Shown: one piece after another, positions 1 to 9,134 of the stretch
Layout: the number at the start of each line of letters is the position of its first letter
How positions within the stretch are numbered: position 1 is the first letter of the stretch
Source of the DNA: Methanobacteriota archaeon
Lineage (GTDB): Archaea; Halobacteriota; Methanosarcinia; Methanosarcinales; Methanosarcinaceae
DNA: 44,620 nucleotides
Assembly (NCBI GenBank): GCA_030054735.1
Contig: JASGVX010000003.1
Location: 65,532 to 110,151 of the forward strand
Reading direction: 5' to 3'
Program-made: the position numbers and the translations under genes
Notes under the pieces: model-generated
What the model saw: the letters and a program-made list of their open reading frames with translations, nothing else
What the model was told of the DNA's origin: nothing
Databases searched by the model: none

Positions 1-1457
1 GCAAGGTATTCTGTCAGTTCTTCTGCAAGCTTTTTGGTAAGGGTGGTAACAAGGGCGCGGTCTCCCCTTTCAGTGATTTTCCGTATCTCCTGCATAACAT
101 CCCTGACCTGGCCCTCAAGGGGACGGACCTCTATCTCAGGGTCAACAAGGCCGGTCGGGCGGATGATCTGTTCCACGACACGGGAGGAGCGTTCCCTCTC
201 ATAATCTGCAGGAGTTGCCGAGACAAAGACCACATTTTTCATATACTTTTCAAATTCCTCAAACTTAAGCGGCCTGTTGTCAAATGCACTTGGAAGCCTG
301 AATCCGTAATCTATAAGGTTCTTTTTTCGTGAACGGTCTCCATTATACATCCCGTGGAGCTGGGGAATGGTCTGGTGGCTTTCATCAATAACCAGGAGGA
401 AATCATCAGGAAAATAGTCAAGCAGGCAGAAGGGCTGCTCTCCTGGGCGCCTGTGGTCAAAATGTCTCGAATAGTTCTCTATGCCCTTGCAGCTGCCGGT
501 CTCCTGAATCATCTCCATATCATATAGAGTACGCTGCTTTAACCTGTGAGACTCAAGCAAACCCAGTTCTGGCAGGCGCTCTTCAAGCTCTTCAAGTATA
601 GACTGAATTGCACTGTTCTGCTCCTCTTCAGGGATAACATAGTGCCTGGCAGGATAAACAAAGAAATAGTCCATATTTTCTTTCCTCTGCCCTGTCTGCT
701 TATCCACTTCAGAAATCCGGTCTACCTCGTCCCCGAAAAGTTCAACCCGTATAATGTCATCGAAATAACCAGGAATGATATCAATAGTATCCCCTTTTAC
801 CCGGAACCGCCCTGGCATCAGTTCAAGGTCATTCCTTTCGAACTGGATATCTATGAGCTTTTCAAGGATTTCTTTTCTCTGGACCCTCTCTCCAACCTTA
901 AGTTCGAACCCCATCTTCTGGAAGTTCTCAGGGTTCCCCAGGCCATAAATGCAGGATACAGAAGCCACCACAATCACGTCCTTTCTGGACATCAGGGAAG
1001 CTGTGGCTGCAAGGCGCATCTGTTCGATCTTTGGGTTTATCTGGGCATCTTTTTCAATGTACTGGTCTTTGGCAGGGAGATAGGACTCCGGCTGGTAATA
1101 GTCATAGTATGAGACAAAGTATTCAACCCGGTTTTCAGGAAAGAATTCCCTGAACTCATTATACAGCTGGGCAGCCAGGGTCTTATTATGTGCAATAACA
1201 AGAGTAGGCTTTTGGACCTGATTTATGACATTTGCAACAGTATAGGTTTTTCCTGACCCTGTTACCCCCAGCAGAGTCTGGAATTGCTCCTTTTTGCTCA
1301 AGCCTTCCACAAGTTTTTCTATCGCCTGCGGCTGGGAACCTTTAGGCCCAAACTCTGAAACCAGTTTAAATTGAGGGCTGTCCCAGTACCTTGCATCACG
1401 TATTGATTCGAATTTTTCATTGGATGACTCCCCGGTCGTCTTGCTGGAAGCTTTCAT
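1..1457 (-). CDS. uvrB: UvrABC excision nuclease subunit B, 3' part cut by window edge
   Basis: UvrB is the damage-verifying helicase-like subunit of nucleotide excision repair. It is loaded on DNA by UvrA and then recruits UvrC. About 485 N-terminal residues are present; bacterial homologues are roughly 660-680 aa, so the C-terminal UVR domain lies outside the window. The minus-strand reading starts [17 protein letters not shown]. It has the Walker A GVTGSGKT near 1243-1272 and the DESH box (VIDESHQT) near 373-390. Reading continues in frame to base 1 ([10 protein letters not shown]). The ATG at 1457 follows AAGGTC. It is the third gene of a uvrA-uvrC-uvrB run, 61 bases after uvrC, probably co-transcribed. 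The UvrABC system is bacterial in origin and is thought to have reached methanogens by transfer (family knowledge). Confidence 0.96.
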   Translation of the reverse strand, partial: MKASSKTTGESSNEKFESIRDARYWDSPQFKLVSEFGPKGSQPQAIEKLVEGLSKKEQFQTLLGVTGSGKTYTVANVINQVQKPTLVIAHNKTLAAQLYNEFREFFPENRVEYFVSYYDYYQPESYLPAKDQYIEKDAQINPKIEQMRLAATASLMSRKDVIVVASVSCIYGLGNPENFQKMGFELKVGERVQRKEILEKLIDIQFERNDLELMPGRFRVKGDTIDIIPGYFDDIIRVELFGDEVDRISEVDKQTGQRKENMDYFFVYPARHYVIPEEEQNSAIQSILEELEERLPELGLLESHRLKQRTLYDMEMIQETGSCKGIENYSRHFDHRRPGEQPFCLLDYFPDDFLLVIDESHQTIPQLHGMYNGDRSRKKNLIDYGFRLPSAFDNRPLKFEEFEKYMKNVVFVSATPADYERERSSRVVEQIIRPTGLVDPEIEVRPLEGQVRDVMQEIRKITERGDRALVTTLTKKLAEELTEYL

Positions 1458-1518
1458 AAATCAAGACCTTCTTAAGGATCTAGAGTGATTACTGTCTTAT
1501 TTCCTTCTTATTCCTGTC

Positions 1519-3072
1519 TTATTTCTGTATCAGCGATTTTTGTCTTAGCAGGCGGTTGTAGTTGATTGCAAACCTGTGAGCTTCGTCCCTGATTTCCTGG
1601 ACAAAAAGAGAGGCTTTTTCATCTTTCTTGATAGGGAGAGGAGACTTAAGGCCGGGAAGGTAAATTTCCTCTTCACGTTTGGCTATGGAGATAATGGGAA
1701 CCCTGAGCCTGAGCTTCCGGAGTTCCTGGAAAGCTGAAGAAAGCTGTCCTTTTCCCCCATCAATAATTATCAGGTCAGGCATCTCATGTTTGTCCTCAAG
1801 CAGGCGGGAATAGCGCCTTCTCACAAGCTCGGCAATGGATGCGAAATCATCAATCCCTTCCACACTTTCTATTTTGAAGCGGCGGTAGTTATGTTTATCA
1901 GGCCTGCCTCCTCTGAACTGCACCATTGAACCAACTGTTGCTGTCCCTGAGAGGTGGGAGATATCAAAGCATTCAATAACGTTCGGGAGTTTGGGGAGAG
2001 AGAGTTTGCTCTGCAGGGCTTCAAGCTTTTTTCTGTCCCCGAAAAATCCTATTTCAACATTTTTCAGGACAAGCTCAAGAAGCTCTTTTTTTTCTCCCTG
2101 CTTCGGGACCGTTGCCCTCACTTTCTTTCCTTTTACATGCGACAGGAATTCAACAAGAGGCTCTTCAAGCGCTTCTGGGACGATCAGTTCTTCAGGAGGC
2201 TCATTTTCTGAATAATACTGAACGAGAAACTCTTCCAGGAACTCTTCCCCAAAGGCAAAGACAAAATCCTGCTTATCTACCAGAGTACCCCTGTAGACCT
2301 TGAAAAGCATGAGATAGACTGTATTGTCCCTCACAATATAATTCAATATATCCTCGTCGTATTTCTTCTGCCTCTCCATGTTTTGCTTTTCCTGGAGGTA
2401 TTCGAGGGCTGCAATCTCGTCCCTGAGTTCCATTGCCTGCTCAAACATCTGTTTTGCAGCCATCTCTTTCATCTCTGTTTCCATGGACTCAATCAGTTCA
2501 TTGATATTACCTTTCAGGACAGAAATGGCTTTCTTTACCTTCTCTCCGTATTCCTCAATGGAAATAGCTCCGACACATGGCCCGCTGCATGCTCCAATAT
2601 GATAGCGGAGGCAGGCACGTGAAGGCATTTTCTTGCAGGTCCTGAGCTGGAAGGTCTTTCTTACGACCTCAAAGACATAGTCCCTTTCTCTGGCAGAAAC
2701 AAAAGGCCCGAAGAACTCCCCCTCTCCTGTCTTCTTCCTGGCAATCCCGATCCTGGGAAAATTTTCTCCTGTAAGGTGGATGGAAGCATAACGCTTTGAG
2801 TCCTTGAGCATGATATTGTATCTGGGCCAGTGCTTTTTGATAAGCGTATTTTCAAGTAGAAAAGCTTCTACCTCGCTATTCGTAACAATGAAATCAAGGC
2901 CCCGTACAGCCTGCATAAGGCTTGCTGTTTTAGGGTCATGCTCCCTTTTCTGGAAATAACTGCCCACCCTTTTTTTAAGGTCTTTTGCCTTCCCCACATA
3001 GAGCACAGTCCCTTCCTCGTCCTTGAAAAGGTAACATCCGGGTAGGTGCGGAAGGGATTCCAGGTCAATCAT
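1519..3072 (-). CDS. uvrC: UvrABC excision nuclease subunit C, lacking the C-terminal HhH domain
   Basis: UvrC makes the two incisions flanking the lesion held by UvrB. The 517-aa product has an N-terminal GIY-YIG nuclease (residues 8-90; YVGKAK motif, likely catalytic Glu74). Four cysteines at 146, 154, 162 and 166 match the Fe-S ligands of bacterial UvrC. A UVR helix for contacting UvrB lies near 205-240. The RNase H-like nuclease follows, with ECFDISH, IIIDGGKGQL and DEAHRFAI. Bacterial proteins are about 600 aa and add a tandem helix-hairpin-helix after this point. Here the protein stops about 18 residues beyond DEAHRFAI. The gene starts 29 bases downstream of uvrA and precedes uvrB. Confidence 0.96.
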   Translation of the reverse strand: MIDLESLPHLPGCYLFKDEEGTVLYVGKAKDLKKRVGSYFQKREHDPKTASLMQAVRGLDFIVTNSEVEAFLLENTLIKKHWPRYNIMLKDSKRYASIHLTGENFPRIGIARKKTGEGEFFGPFVSARERDYVFEVVRKTFQLRTCKKMPSRACLRYHIGACSGPCVGAISIEEYGEKVKKAISVLKGNINELIESMETEMKEMAAKQMFEQAMELRDEIAALEYLQEKQNMERQKKYDEDILNYIVRDNTVYLMLFKVYRGTLVDKQDFVFAFGEEFLEEFLVQYYSENEPPEELIVPEALEEPLVEFLSHVKGKKVRATVPKQGEKKELLELVLKNVEIGFFGDRKKLEALQSKLSLPKLPNVIECFDISHLSGTATVGSMVQFRGGRPDKHNYRRFKIESVEGIDDFASIAELVRRRYSRLLEDKHEMPDLIIIDGGKGQLSSAFQELRKLRLRVPIISIAKREEEIYLPGLKSPLPIKKDEKASLFVQEIRDEAHRFAINYNRLLRQKSLIQK

Positions 3073-3101
3073 TTTTGGGCCACATCCCGTTCAAATTGAT
3101 T

Positions 3102-6100
3102 TCATTGGTTTTTATTTTTCACGAGAGCCTTTTGAACTGCCTGCCCCTCAAACACTTCGTCTATGCCATCTTCAAATTCTTCTGGCTCTTCGAAACCTTC
3201 ATCCTGGTACTCTTCCATATCACCAAAATCTCTTTCAAACTCTTCCTCGTCTTCAAAAACTGCATCTACGAACTGTGGTCCCGGCTCTGTATATAGGTTT
3301 GCCTTTGCCGAAAGCCTTGGAGCAAGGAAGCGCCCTGTATAGCTTTCAGGAACGAGAGCAACCTCTTCTGGACTACCTGTTGCAATAATCTCCCCGCCTG
3401 CATGTCCACCTTCGGGGCCAAGGTCGATTATATAGTCTGCTGACTTGATAACGTCCAGGTTGTGTTCGATTACAACAACAGTGTTTCCTTTTGAAACAAG
3501 CCCGTTAAGGACCGAAATCAATTTTTTAACGTCATGGAAATGAAGGCCTGTTGTGGGTTCATCAAGGAGATATATTGTCTTTCCTGTACCTATTTTAGAG
3601 AGTTCCCTTGTAAGCTTGATCCTCTGGGCTTCCCCTCCGGAAAGGGTTGTTGAACTCTGTCCAAGCTTGATATACCCTAACCCTACACGTATAAGAGTAT
3701 CGAGTTTACCTTTAATTGAAGAGATGTTTTCAAAGTGTTCTGCAGCCTCTTCCACGGTCATATTCAGGACTTCGGCAATGGACTTGCCTCTGTACTTTAC
3801 CTCAAGGGTTTCCCGGTTATAGCGCGTCCCCTTGCATTCCTCACATTCAATATAAACATCAGGAAGGAAATTCATCTCTATTTTGATCAGGCCGTCTCCC
3901 TGGCAGGCTTCACAGCGCCCTCCTTTTACGTTGAAAGAGAAACGTCCGCTTTTATATCCGCGGATTTTGGCTTCCTTAGCTTCGGCAAAGGTCTGCCTGA
4001 TAGCATCAAAGACCTTTATATAGGTTGCAGGGTTTGAGCGAGGGGTTCTGCCTATTGGGCTCTGGTCTATAACTATTACCTTATCAATCTCGGAGTCAAA
4101 TAAAAGCTCGTCATAATCTCCGGGCGTTACATTTGATTTGTTGATCTTTTTCATCAGGGCTTTGTAAAGAGTATCGTAGATAAGAGTAGACTTGCCTGAG
4201 CCCGAAACTCCTGTAACGACTGTGAACAGCCCTATGGGGATATTTACATCCACATCCTTCAGGTTATTTGCGCGGCAGCCCTTCATCCGGATAAATGAAT
4301 TGCCCTGTCGGCGGATAGCAGGGAGCTTTATCTGCTTTTCTCCTGAAAGGTACTTGCCTGTAAGAGACTCAGGATTTCTCTCTATTTCTGCTGGAGTCCC
4401 TTTGGCCACCACATATCCTCCGTGTATCCCTGCTCCTGGACCGATATCAAGCACATAATCCGCAGCCCGGATGGTATCCTCATCGTGCTCCACTACAATG
4501 AGAGTGTTTCCAAGGTCTCGCAGGGTCTGTAGAGTCTGGATGAGCAGCGAGTTGTCCCTCTGGTGCAGCCCTATTGAAGGCTCGTCAAGCACATATAGAA
4601 CACCCATAAGGTTTGAGCCAATCTGGGTTGCCAGCCTGATCCTCTGGGCTTCTCCACCTGAAAGGGTCCCTGCACTGCGGGAAAGGGTCAGGTACCCAAG
4701 CCCCACATGCTCAAGGAAGCAAAACCGGGAATGGATTTCCTTCAGTACCTGTTTTGCAATCTCCTGCTCTTTTTCGGAAAGTTTCAGGTTTTCAAAAAAC
4801 TGGATGGACTGGGTAATCGAAAGGTTTGTCATATCCACTATTGACTTACCAGCTATTTTGACTGCCAGGACCTTTTCTTTCAGGCGTTTTCCCTCACATT
4901 TAGGACAGGGGCAGACCTGCATGAATTTCTCAAGTTCTTTTTTCCGGTACTCAGACTTTGTCTGGTTGTAGAGCCTTTCGGACTGTGGGAGAAGCCCTTC
5001 CCATCTGCCTTTATGGGACCAATATGCGTCCCCGTTTTTCATGCTCATGTTAAAGCGGATTTCTTCATCCGAACCGTACATTAAAGCATTGTACTGACTT
5101 TCAGATAGGGCTTCAATAGGGGTAAAGATATCAAAACCAAAGTGCTTGGCAACAGCCGCAAGGTGCTGGTTCCGGTAGCTGTCAAAGTAGTTTCTGTAAA
5201 TGGCAACAGCTCCGTCAGCAATGCACAGGCTTTTGTTAGGGATTATAAGGTCAGTATCAAATTCCATCTTAAATCCGAGCCCGTTACAGGCTTCACATGC
5301 CCCGAAGGGGCTGTTGAAAGAGAACATCCTGGGCTGGAGTTCCTCAAAAGCCATTCCACATACAGGGCATGCCATGTTCGAGGAATACAGGTGGTCTTTT
5401 CCTTCCGCATCTGCGGCAATCAGGAGCCCTTCGGCTTTTTGAAGGGCATTTTCACAGGCTTCAACAAGCCTTGAACGGTCTTCGGCAGGGTCCAGGCGGT
5501 CAATTACCACTTCGATATCATGTTTTTTATAGCGGTCAAGAGTGATTTCGTCATCTGTTCTGTATATCTCCCCGTTTACTCTTACCCTGCTAAACCCTTC
5601 ACTGTTCAGGTCCCTGAAAAGCTGCTGGTAAGTCCCTTTCTTCTGGCGGACTATGGGCGCGAGGATTGTAAGCAATCCCTCACATTCCCTGCTGAGGCTG
5701 TCCGCAATCCTTTCCGGAGACTGGGATTCTATTTTTATGTCATGGATAGGGCAGTAAGGAGTCCCTACCCTTGCAAAGAGCAGCCTGAGATAGTCATAGA
5801 TTTCAGTGACAGTCCCCACCGTACTCCGGGGGTTTTTGGAAGTGGTTTTCTGCTCTATGGAAATTGCCGGAGACAGCCCTTCAATGCTGTCCACGTCCGG
5901 CTTGTTCATAAGCCCGAGGAACTGACGCGCATAGGCAGAGAGCGACTCCACGTATCTGCGCTGCCCTTCGGCATAGATGGTGTCAAAAGCAAGGGTTGAT
6001 TTTCCCGAACCTGAGACTCCAGTAATTACAATTAACCTGTCCCGCGGAAGTTCTACGCTGATGTCTTTCAGGTTGTGTTCCCGTGCCCCTTTAATTATGA

Positions 6101-6110
6101 TATTTTTCAT
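3102..6110 (-). CDS. uvrA: UvrABC system subunit A with acidic C-terminal tail
   Basis: UvrA is the ABC-type ATPase dimer that scans DNA for damage and loads UvrB. The 1002-aa product has Walker [10 protein letters not shown] at 31-39 and a second copy near 640. Two LSGGEAQRI signatures are present. One zinc finger starts [10 protein letters not shown] and the other starts CEACQGDG and contains ECEECKG. Usual length is about 940 aa. The excess is a final segment of about 55 residues dominated by Glu and Asp (for example [17 protein letters not shown]), not part of the ABC fold. The ATG is preceded by GAGAAGGA. It leads the uvrA-uvrC-uvrB operon; the long upstream gap suggests the promoter is there. 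Confidence 0.97.
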   Translation of the reverse strand: MKNIIIKGAREHNLKDISVELPRDRLIVITGVSGSGKSTLAFDTIYAEGQRRYVESLSAYARQFLGLMNKPDVDSIEGLSPAISIEQKTTSKNPRSTVGTVTEIYDYLRLLFARVGTPYCPIHDIKIESQSPERIADSLSRECEGLLTILAPIVRQKKGTYQQLFRDLNSEGFSRVRVNGEIYRTDDEITLDRYKKHDIEVVIDRLDPAEDRSRLVEACENALQKAEGLLIAADAEGKDHLYSSNMACPVCGMAFEELQPRMFSFNSPFGACEACNGLGFKMEFDTDLIIPNKSLCIADGAVAIYRNYFDSYRNQHLAAVAKHFGFDIFTPIEALSESQYNALMYGSDEEIRFNMSMKNGDAYWSHKGRWEGLLPQSERLYNQTKSEYRKKELEKFMQVCPCPKCEGKRLKEKVLAVKIAGKSIVDMTNLSITQSIQFFENLKLSEKEQEIAKQVLKEIHSRFCFLEHVGLGYLTLSRSAGTLSGGEAQRIRLATQIGSNLMGVLYVLDEPSIGLHQRDNSLLIQTLQTLRDLGNTLIVVEHDEDTIRAADYVLDIGPGAGIHGGYVVAKGTPAEIERNPESLTGKYLSGEKQIKLPAIRRQGNSFIRMKGCRANNLKDVDVNIPIGLFTVVTGVSGSGKSTLIYDTLYKALMKKINKSNVTPGDYDELLFDSEIDKVIVIDQSPIGRTPRSNPATYIKVFDAIRQTFAEAKEAKIRGYKSGRFSFNVKGGRCEACQGDGLIKIEMNFLPDVYIECEECKGTRYNRETLEVKYRGKSIAEVLNMTVEEAAEHFENISSIKGKLDTLIRVGLGYIKLGQSSTTLSGGEAQRIKLTRELSKIGTGKTIYLLDEPTTGLHFHDVKKLISVLNGLVSKGNTVVVIEHNLDVIKSADYIIDLGPEGGHAGGEIIATGSPEEVALVPESYTGRFLAPRLSAKANLYTEPGPQFVDAVFEDEEEFERDFGDMEEYQDEGFEEPEEFEDGIDEVFEGQAVQKALVKNKNQ

Positions 6111-6695
6111 TTTCCTTCTCTCAGGTTTTTTTCTTTGTAATCGGAGATAAGTTGGAACTTAAAAATTTTGAGCTAAGAGTTTTGAGCTTAAGACCATATC
6201 CGAAATCAGATACGTGTTTAAAGAAATATGTCCTGTGCCAAGCAGCACAGTTAATCAACGCTGATAGTAAATCAATGCTGATAGTTAAACGGACGGCTGA
6301 TATTCAACGATTATAGTTTGTGATTCGCTTGTTGTAATTAGTTGCCCCGATATTTAACAAACATAGCAACACGCAGACTTTTTATTAATAAAGTTTTATA
6401 GCGGGGTGAAAGTATTAAACAATGATTTGTCGGGAAAAGTCATAAGGACTGAGCTTCTCATTATCGAATCCCTCGTCCTTTTACCTTCTGCTTTTTAACC
6501 GGATCTCTCGAATACTTTCATTCCTTATCAAAATTTCTTTGAATTCAAATATGCTGTGGGAAATAGGTTTAAAAAAATAGCTTTGCAGTCGGAGCCTATC
6601 CAGCCGTGATATAAAGGACTGCAAAAGGACTGCAGCGAAAACAGAAAAAAAGGCGAAAGCGAAAAAATAGAAGCAAATATGATAGTAAACAGGTC
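6111..6695. other. Intergenic, uvrA upstream region
   Basis: AT-rich spacer between the 5' end of uvrA and the 3' end of the cyclodeaminase-family gene. No credible ORF or structured RNA was seen. It should carry the uvrA promoter; the T/A-rich stretch near 6150-6160 is the nearest TATA-like candidate on the minus strand, but it is weak. Around 6254-6315 there are three loose repeats containing CTGATA, spaced about 20-30 bases, of unknown meaning. Confidence 0.5.
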
Positions 6696-7676
6696 TCAGA
6701 ACATGTGTACCTTTTTGCCAAGCCCTTTATGCACAGCTCTTTCATAAACAAGGTGTGCAGTTGCTACATCCTGAATTGCAAGCCCTGTAGAATCGAAGAT
6801 TGTAATTTCACTTTCACTTGTCCTGCCGGGTTTGAGACCTACCATAACTTCTCCAAGCTGGGCATGGATATCGTTTTCTGAGATGTAGTGTTTGTAGAGG
6901 GGGACGTTTACCTCCCCGGAATGGAGCGCCTGGACCATGTCGTCTACAATAACTTTAGAACGGAGGAGGATTTCGGGATCAAGTTCTTCTTTTCCTACAG
7001 CATCTGCTCCTATGGCGTTTATGTGAGTACCTTCTTTAATCCAGCTGGCTTTCACAATTGGTTTTCTGCTGGGAGTTGTGGTAACAAGTATATCGCAGTC
7101 GCAGACCTTTTCAATACTTTCTTCGTAACGGATTTCACACGGTGCGATGTCTGCCATATCCCGAATAAACTTTTCACAATTTTCTTTTGTCCTGGAATTG
7201 ATCTTGACAAATTCTGGCTCAAAAACCTCGCAGAGAGCTTCAAGCTGGGTCCTTGCCTTGTTTCCTGAGCCTACGAGCCCGATTACTTTTGAATCTTTCC
7301 TTGCAAGGTATTTTGCAGCAATTCCACCGGCTGCACCTGTTCGGATGTCGGTCAGGTAAGTCCCGTCCATAATTGCGACAGGGGCCCCGGTCTCAGGAGA
7401 AATAAGGATGATCAGCGCCATTACTGTAGGAAGGTTGTGCATGGGATTTCCCGGGTGGACATTTACAATCTTTACGCCTGTAATATTCTCTTCTTCAAGG
7501 TATGCAGGCATTGTCCGCAGGTCGCCATTGTAAGCAGTGTAGTATAGATATGATTTAGGGGGCATCTGTACCTTGCCAAGCCCATGCTGCCTGAAAGCTC
7601 TTTCCACTACCGCCATATCAGAATGCATATCCAAAACACTTTTTACCTCTTCCTGAGCAAGCCATAATACTTCCAT
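6696..7676 (-). CDS. Ornithine cyclodeaminase / alanine dehydrogenase family protein
   Basis: NAD(P)-dependent enzyme of the ornithine cyclodeaminase/mu-crystallin family. Archaeal members include an alanine dehydrogenase (Archaeoglobus Ala), so reversible alanine oxidation to pyruvate plus ammonia is one option. The Rossmann motif GLVGSGNKARTQ is clear. Other conserved blocks are KIVNVHPGNP, DGTYLTDIRTGAAGG, INAIGADAVGKEELD and FDSTGLAIQD. I start it at the ATG at 7676 (MEVLWLAQEE, 326 aa) because GGAGG lies 8 bases upstream. An ATG at 7700 would add eight residues and bury that site. It is divergent from the DUF434 gene. Substrate cannot be decided from sequence. Confidence 0.85.
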   Translation of the reverse strand: MEVLWLAQEEVKSVLDMHSDMAVVERAFRQHGLGKVQMPPKSYLYYTAYNGDLRTMPAYLEEENITGVKIVNVHPGNPMHNLPTVMALIILISPETGAPVAIMDGTYLTDIRTGAAGGIAAKYLARKDSKVIGLVGSGNKARTQLEALCEVFEPEFVKINSRTKENCEKFIRDMADIAPCEIRYEESIEKVCDCDILVTTTPSRKPIVKASWIKEGTHINAIGADAVGKEELDPEILLRSKVIVDDMVQALHSGEVNVPLYKHYISENDIHAQLGEVMVGLKPGRTSESEITIFDSTGLAIQDVATAHLVYERAVHKGLGKKVHMF

Positions 7677-7841
7677 AACACAACCCTCCATCGAAGCCAT
7701 AGCCCTTCATCACATCCTGACAATAAGCTGGCTTCCGGTCGAAAATCAGGATTAATTTTTATGAATCGGAATAATAACCTGCAGACAAAGAGGCAAAACG
7801 ACTGCCTGATAGCATAGATTGCCATTTTTATCCGCGTGAAT

Positions 7842-7856
7842 ATGTATATATAACAT
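7842..7856 (+). promoter_or_regulatory. TATA-box candidate for the DUF434 gene
   Basis: The tract TGTATATATAAC lies about 45-55 bases before the ATG at 7900. That fits an archaeal TATA box about 25-30 bases ahead of the start of a short leader. The sequence is nearly symmetric, so it could also serve the divergent gene at 7676, although that would give a leader of over 100 bases. Confidence 0.45.
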
Positions 7857-7899
7857 ATCTTCACTCATTTAAAGAACTTCCTTTTTGAAATGAGACATT

Positions 7900-8601
7900 A
7901 TGCCAGAGAGTTCTGATGTTTTTTCCGGACCAGATCCGAAAGAAAGATTATTGAAGCCTGCCAGAGATATCCGGAGCATTCTGCGCTGGGGCTACCCTAA
8001 ACTCGCAACAATCCGTTTTGTAGCTGAACATTCCCAGCTCAGCGCAGGAGAGCGGCATATCCTTACAAGGGTGGTTGTGCCCCCTGAAAAAGTTGTTTCC
8101 AGAATCAAGAAAAAAACAGCCTGCGATAGCATAAGTAATAGAGATCTTCTCCTTGACGGATACAATGTCCTGCTAAGTGTGGACAGCCTCCTGAAGAACG
8201 AACCCATGTGGTTCTGCGATGACGGGTATATCCGGGACACCCGCTATTATTTCAGCAAAGCGAGTAAGGCTGAAGATATCGAGAAAGCCCTTGATTCAGT
8301 CCTTGAATTTCTCTCCGGAGCCGCCCCGAAGTCAGTAACCTTCCTTCTCGATTCCCAGATTAGCCGGAGCGCCGAACTTGCCGGCTTCATCCGTCGCAAA
8401 CTTGAAGAACGAGAGATTCAGGGAGGAGCACGTACCTCAAAGACTGTGGATTTTGACCTGAAAACAGAAGGTGGAGACCCCGAAAAAAAACTGATCATCG
8501 TAACCTCGGATGGAATTATAATCGACTCGGTCCTGCAGGCACTCGATATCCCTGCCTGCCTTATGGAAAAAATGGGAATTGAGCCTGTTAGGCTTTATTG
8601 A
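7900..8601 (+). CDS. DUF434 domain protein with PIN-like C-terminal half
   Basis: A 233-aa archaeal protein of unknown function. Residues about 20-80 resemble the DUF434 region (LRWGYPKLATIRFVAEHSQL, then LSAGERHILTRVVV). The rest looks like a PIN/NYN-type nucleotide-cutting fold: RDLLLDGYNVLLSV near 80, VTFLLDSQISRSAELAGFI near 145, and LIIVTSDGIIIDSVLQ near 195. Acidic residues sit at strand ends as expected for metal binding, so an RNA-directed role is a reasonable inference, but none is shown. It stands alone, divergent from the cyclodeaminase-family gene. A 15-bp tandem repeat begins within its last codons. Confidence 0.75.
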   Translation: MPESSDVFSGPDPKERLLKPARDIRSILRWGYPKLATIRFVAEHSQLSAGERHILTRVVVPPEKVVSRIKKKTACDSISNRDLLLDGYNVLLSVDSLLKNEPMWFCDDGYIRDTRYYFSKASKAEDIEKALDSVLEFLSGAAPKSVTFLLDSQISRSAELAGFIRRKLEEREIQGGARTSKTVDFDLKTEGGDPEKKLIIVTSDGIIIDSVLQALDIPACLMEKMGIEPVRLY

Positions 8602-8657
8602 ATAAGGTTTTATTGAATAAGGTTTTATTAAATAAGGTTTTATTGAATAAGGTTTTT
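8597..8657. repeat. 15-bp tandem repeat, four copies, over a stop codon
   Basis: AATAAGG recurs at 8601, 8616, 8631 and 8646 within a repeated unit TTGAATAAGGTTTTA, an exact 15-base period. The first unit overlaps the stop of the DUF434 gene. The T-runs could act as a transcription terminator on the plus strand, since archaeal terminators are largely T-tracts. One unit has an A for G change. Confidence 0.85.
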
Positions 8658-8769
8658 AGTGGCCAGGAGCCAACAAGCAAGGCTCATTAACTTATTATCA
8701 TGCATCCTGTATAAAACATTCTGCCTGCCTGTAAATCCTTTCAGCTTCTGCATACCGCCCTTTTTATTT

Positions 8770-8785
8770 TAGGACTTACGCAGTT
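8770..8785 (+). repeat. Solo terminal end of MITE family A
   Basis: TA followed by GGACTTACGCAGTT matches the end of the complete copy at 8894. No matching inverted end follows before that copy, so this is a relic end or part of a nested insertion. Confidence 0.6.
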
Positions 8786-8893
8786 AGTTTTTTGCATATC
8801 CTTTTTGTTACAGTTTTAAGTGTACAAATTAATTTAATGTGTATAGAGGGTTACTTAAATATTCGGTCACGGCCACTCTTCTAATTTTTATTA

Positions 8894-9006
8894 GGACTTA
8901 CGCAGTTGAATTGAAAACCACAAGCGGAAGTGACTTAACTGTATAAACTCAAATAATGTTGATGAGCCCGCATGTATCTGATTTTACATTTCAACTGCGT
9001 AAGTCC
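8894..9006 (+). mobile_element. MITE family A, complete copy (113 bp)
   Basis: Terminal inverted repeats GGACTTACGCAGTTGAA and TTCAACTGCGTAAGTCC bound a 113-bp non-coding element. It is flanked on both sides by TA, as expected for insertion by an IS630/Tc1-mariner type transposase. A second copy in the opposite orientation lies at 24248-24361 and matches over most of its length. Confidence 0.85.
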
Positions 9007-9053
9007 TATGGAAAAAAAACTAAAAAATCCAATTTTTGAAAAAGCTCATTTTT

Positions 9054-9101
9054 TGAGGGAAGTCTGTTCCTGAATAAGTTTCAGTCCCGTGGGACTTCCT
9101 C
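9054..9101. terminator. Nested hairpin beyond the ppx stop
   Basis: Outer arms TTGAGGGAAGTC and GACTTCCTCAA pair with one bulge. Inside is the perfect inverted repeat AGTCCCGTGGGACT at 9083-9096. It sits 34 bases past the ppx stop on its downstream side. A role in 3'-end formation or RNA stability is inferred only from position. Confidence 0.4.
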
Positions 9102-9134
9102 AACTTCAACGCTACCCTCAAAAACTAATTGGGC

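Larger units (their letters stand above)
8602..9134. other. Intergenic with tandem repeat, MITE A copy and hairpin
   Basis: A 533-base gap between two converging genes (DUF434 gene and ppx). It holds the 15-bp repeat, a lone MITE A end at 8772, a complete MITE A copy at 8894-9006, and a hairpin next to the ppx stop. No ORF of note was seen. Confidence 0.7.

Noticed and set aside
546-1112. A 188-aa plus-strand open frame opposite uvrB
   Set aside because: It lies wholly antisense to conserved UvrB sequence and has no recognisable domain.
7677-7700. ATG at 7700 as the start of the cyclodeaminase-family gene
   Set aside because: The GGAGG ribosome site lies between this ATG and the one at 7676, and homologues begin near MEVLWL.
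8597-8657. CRISPR array at the short tandem repeats (also 13924, 26563 and 39294)
   Set aside because: Units of 15-20 bases repeat without unique spacers and no cas genes are in the window.
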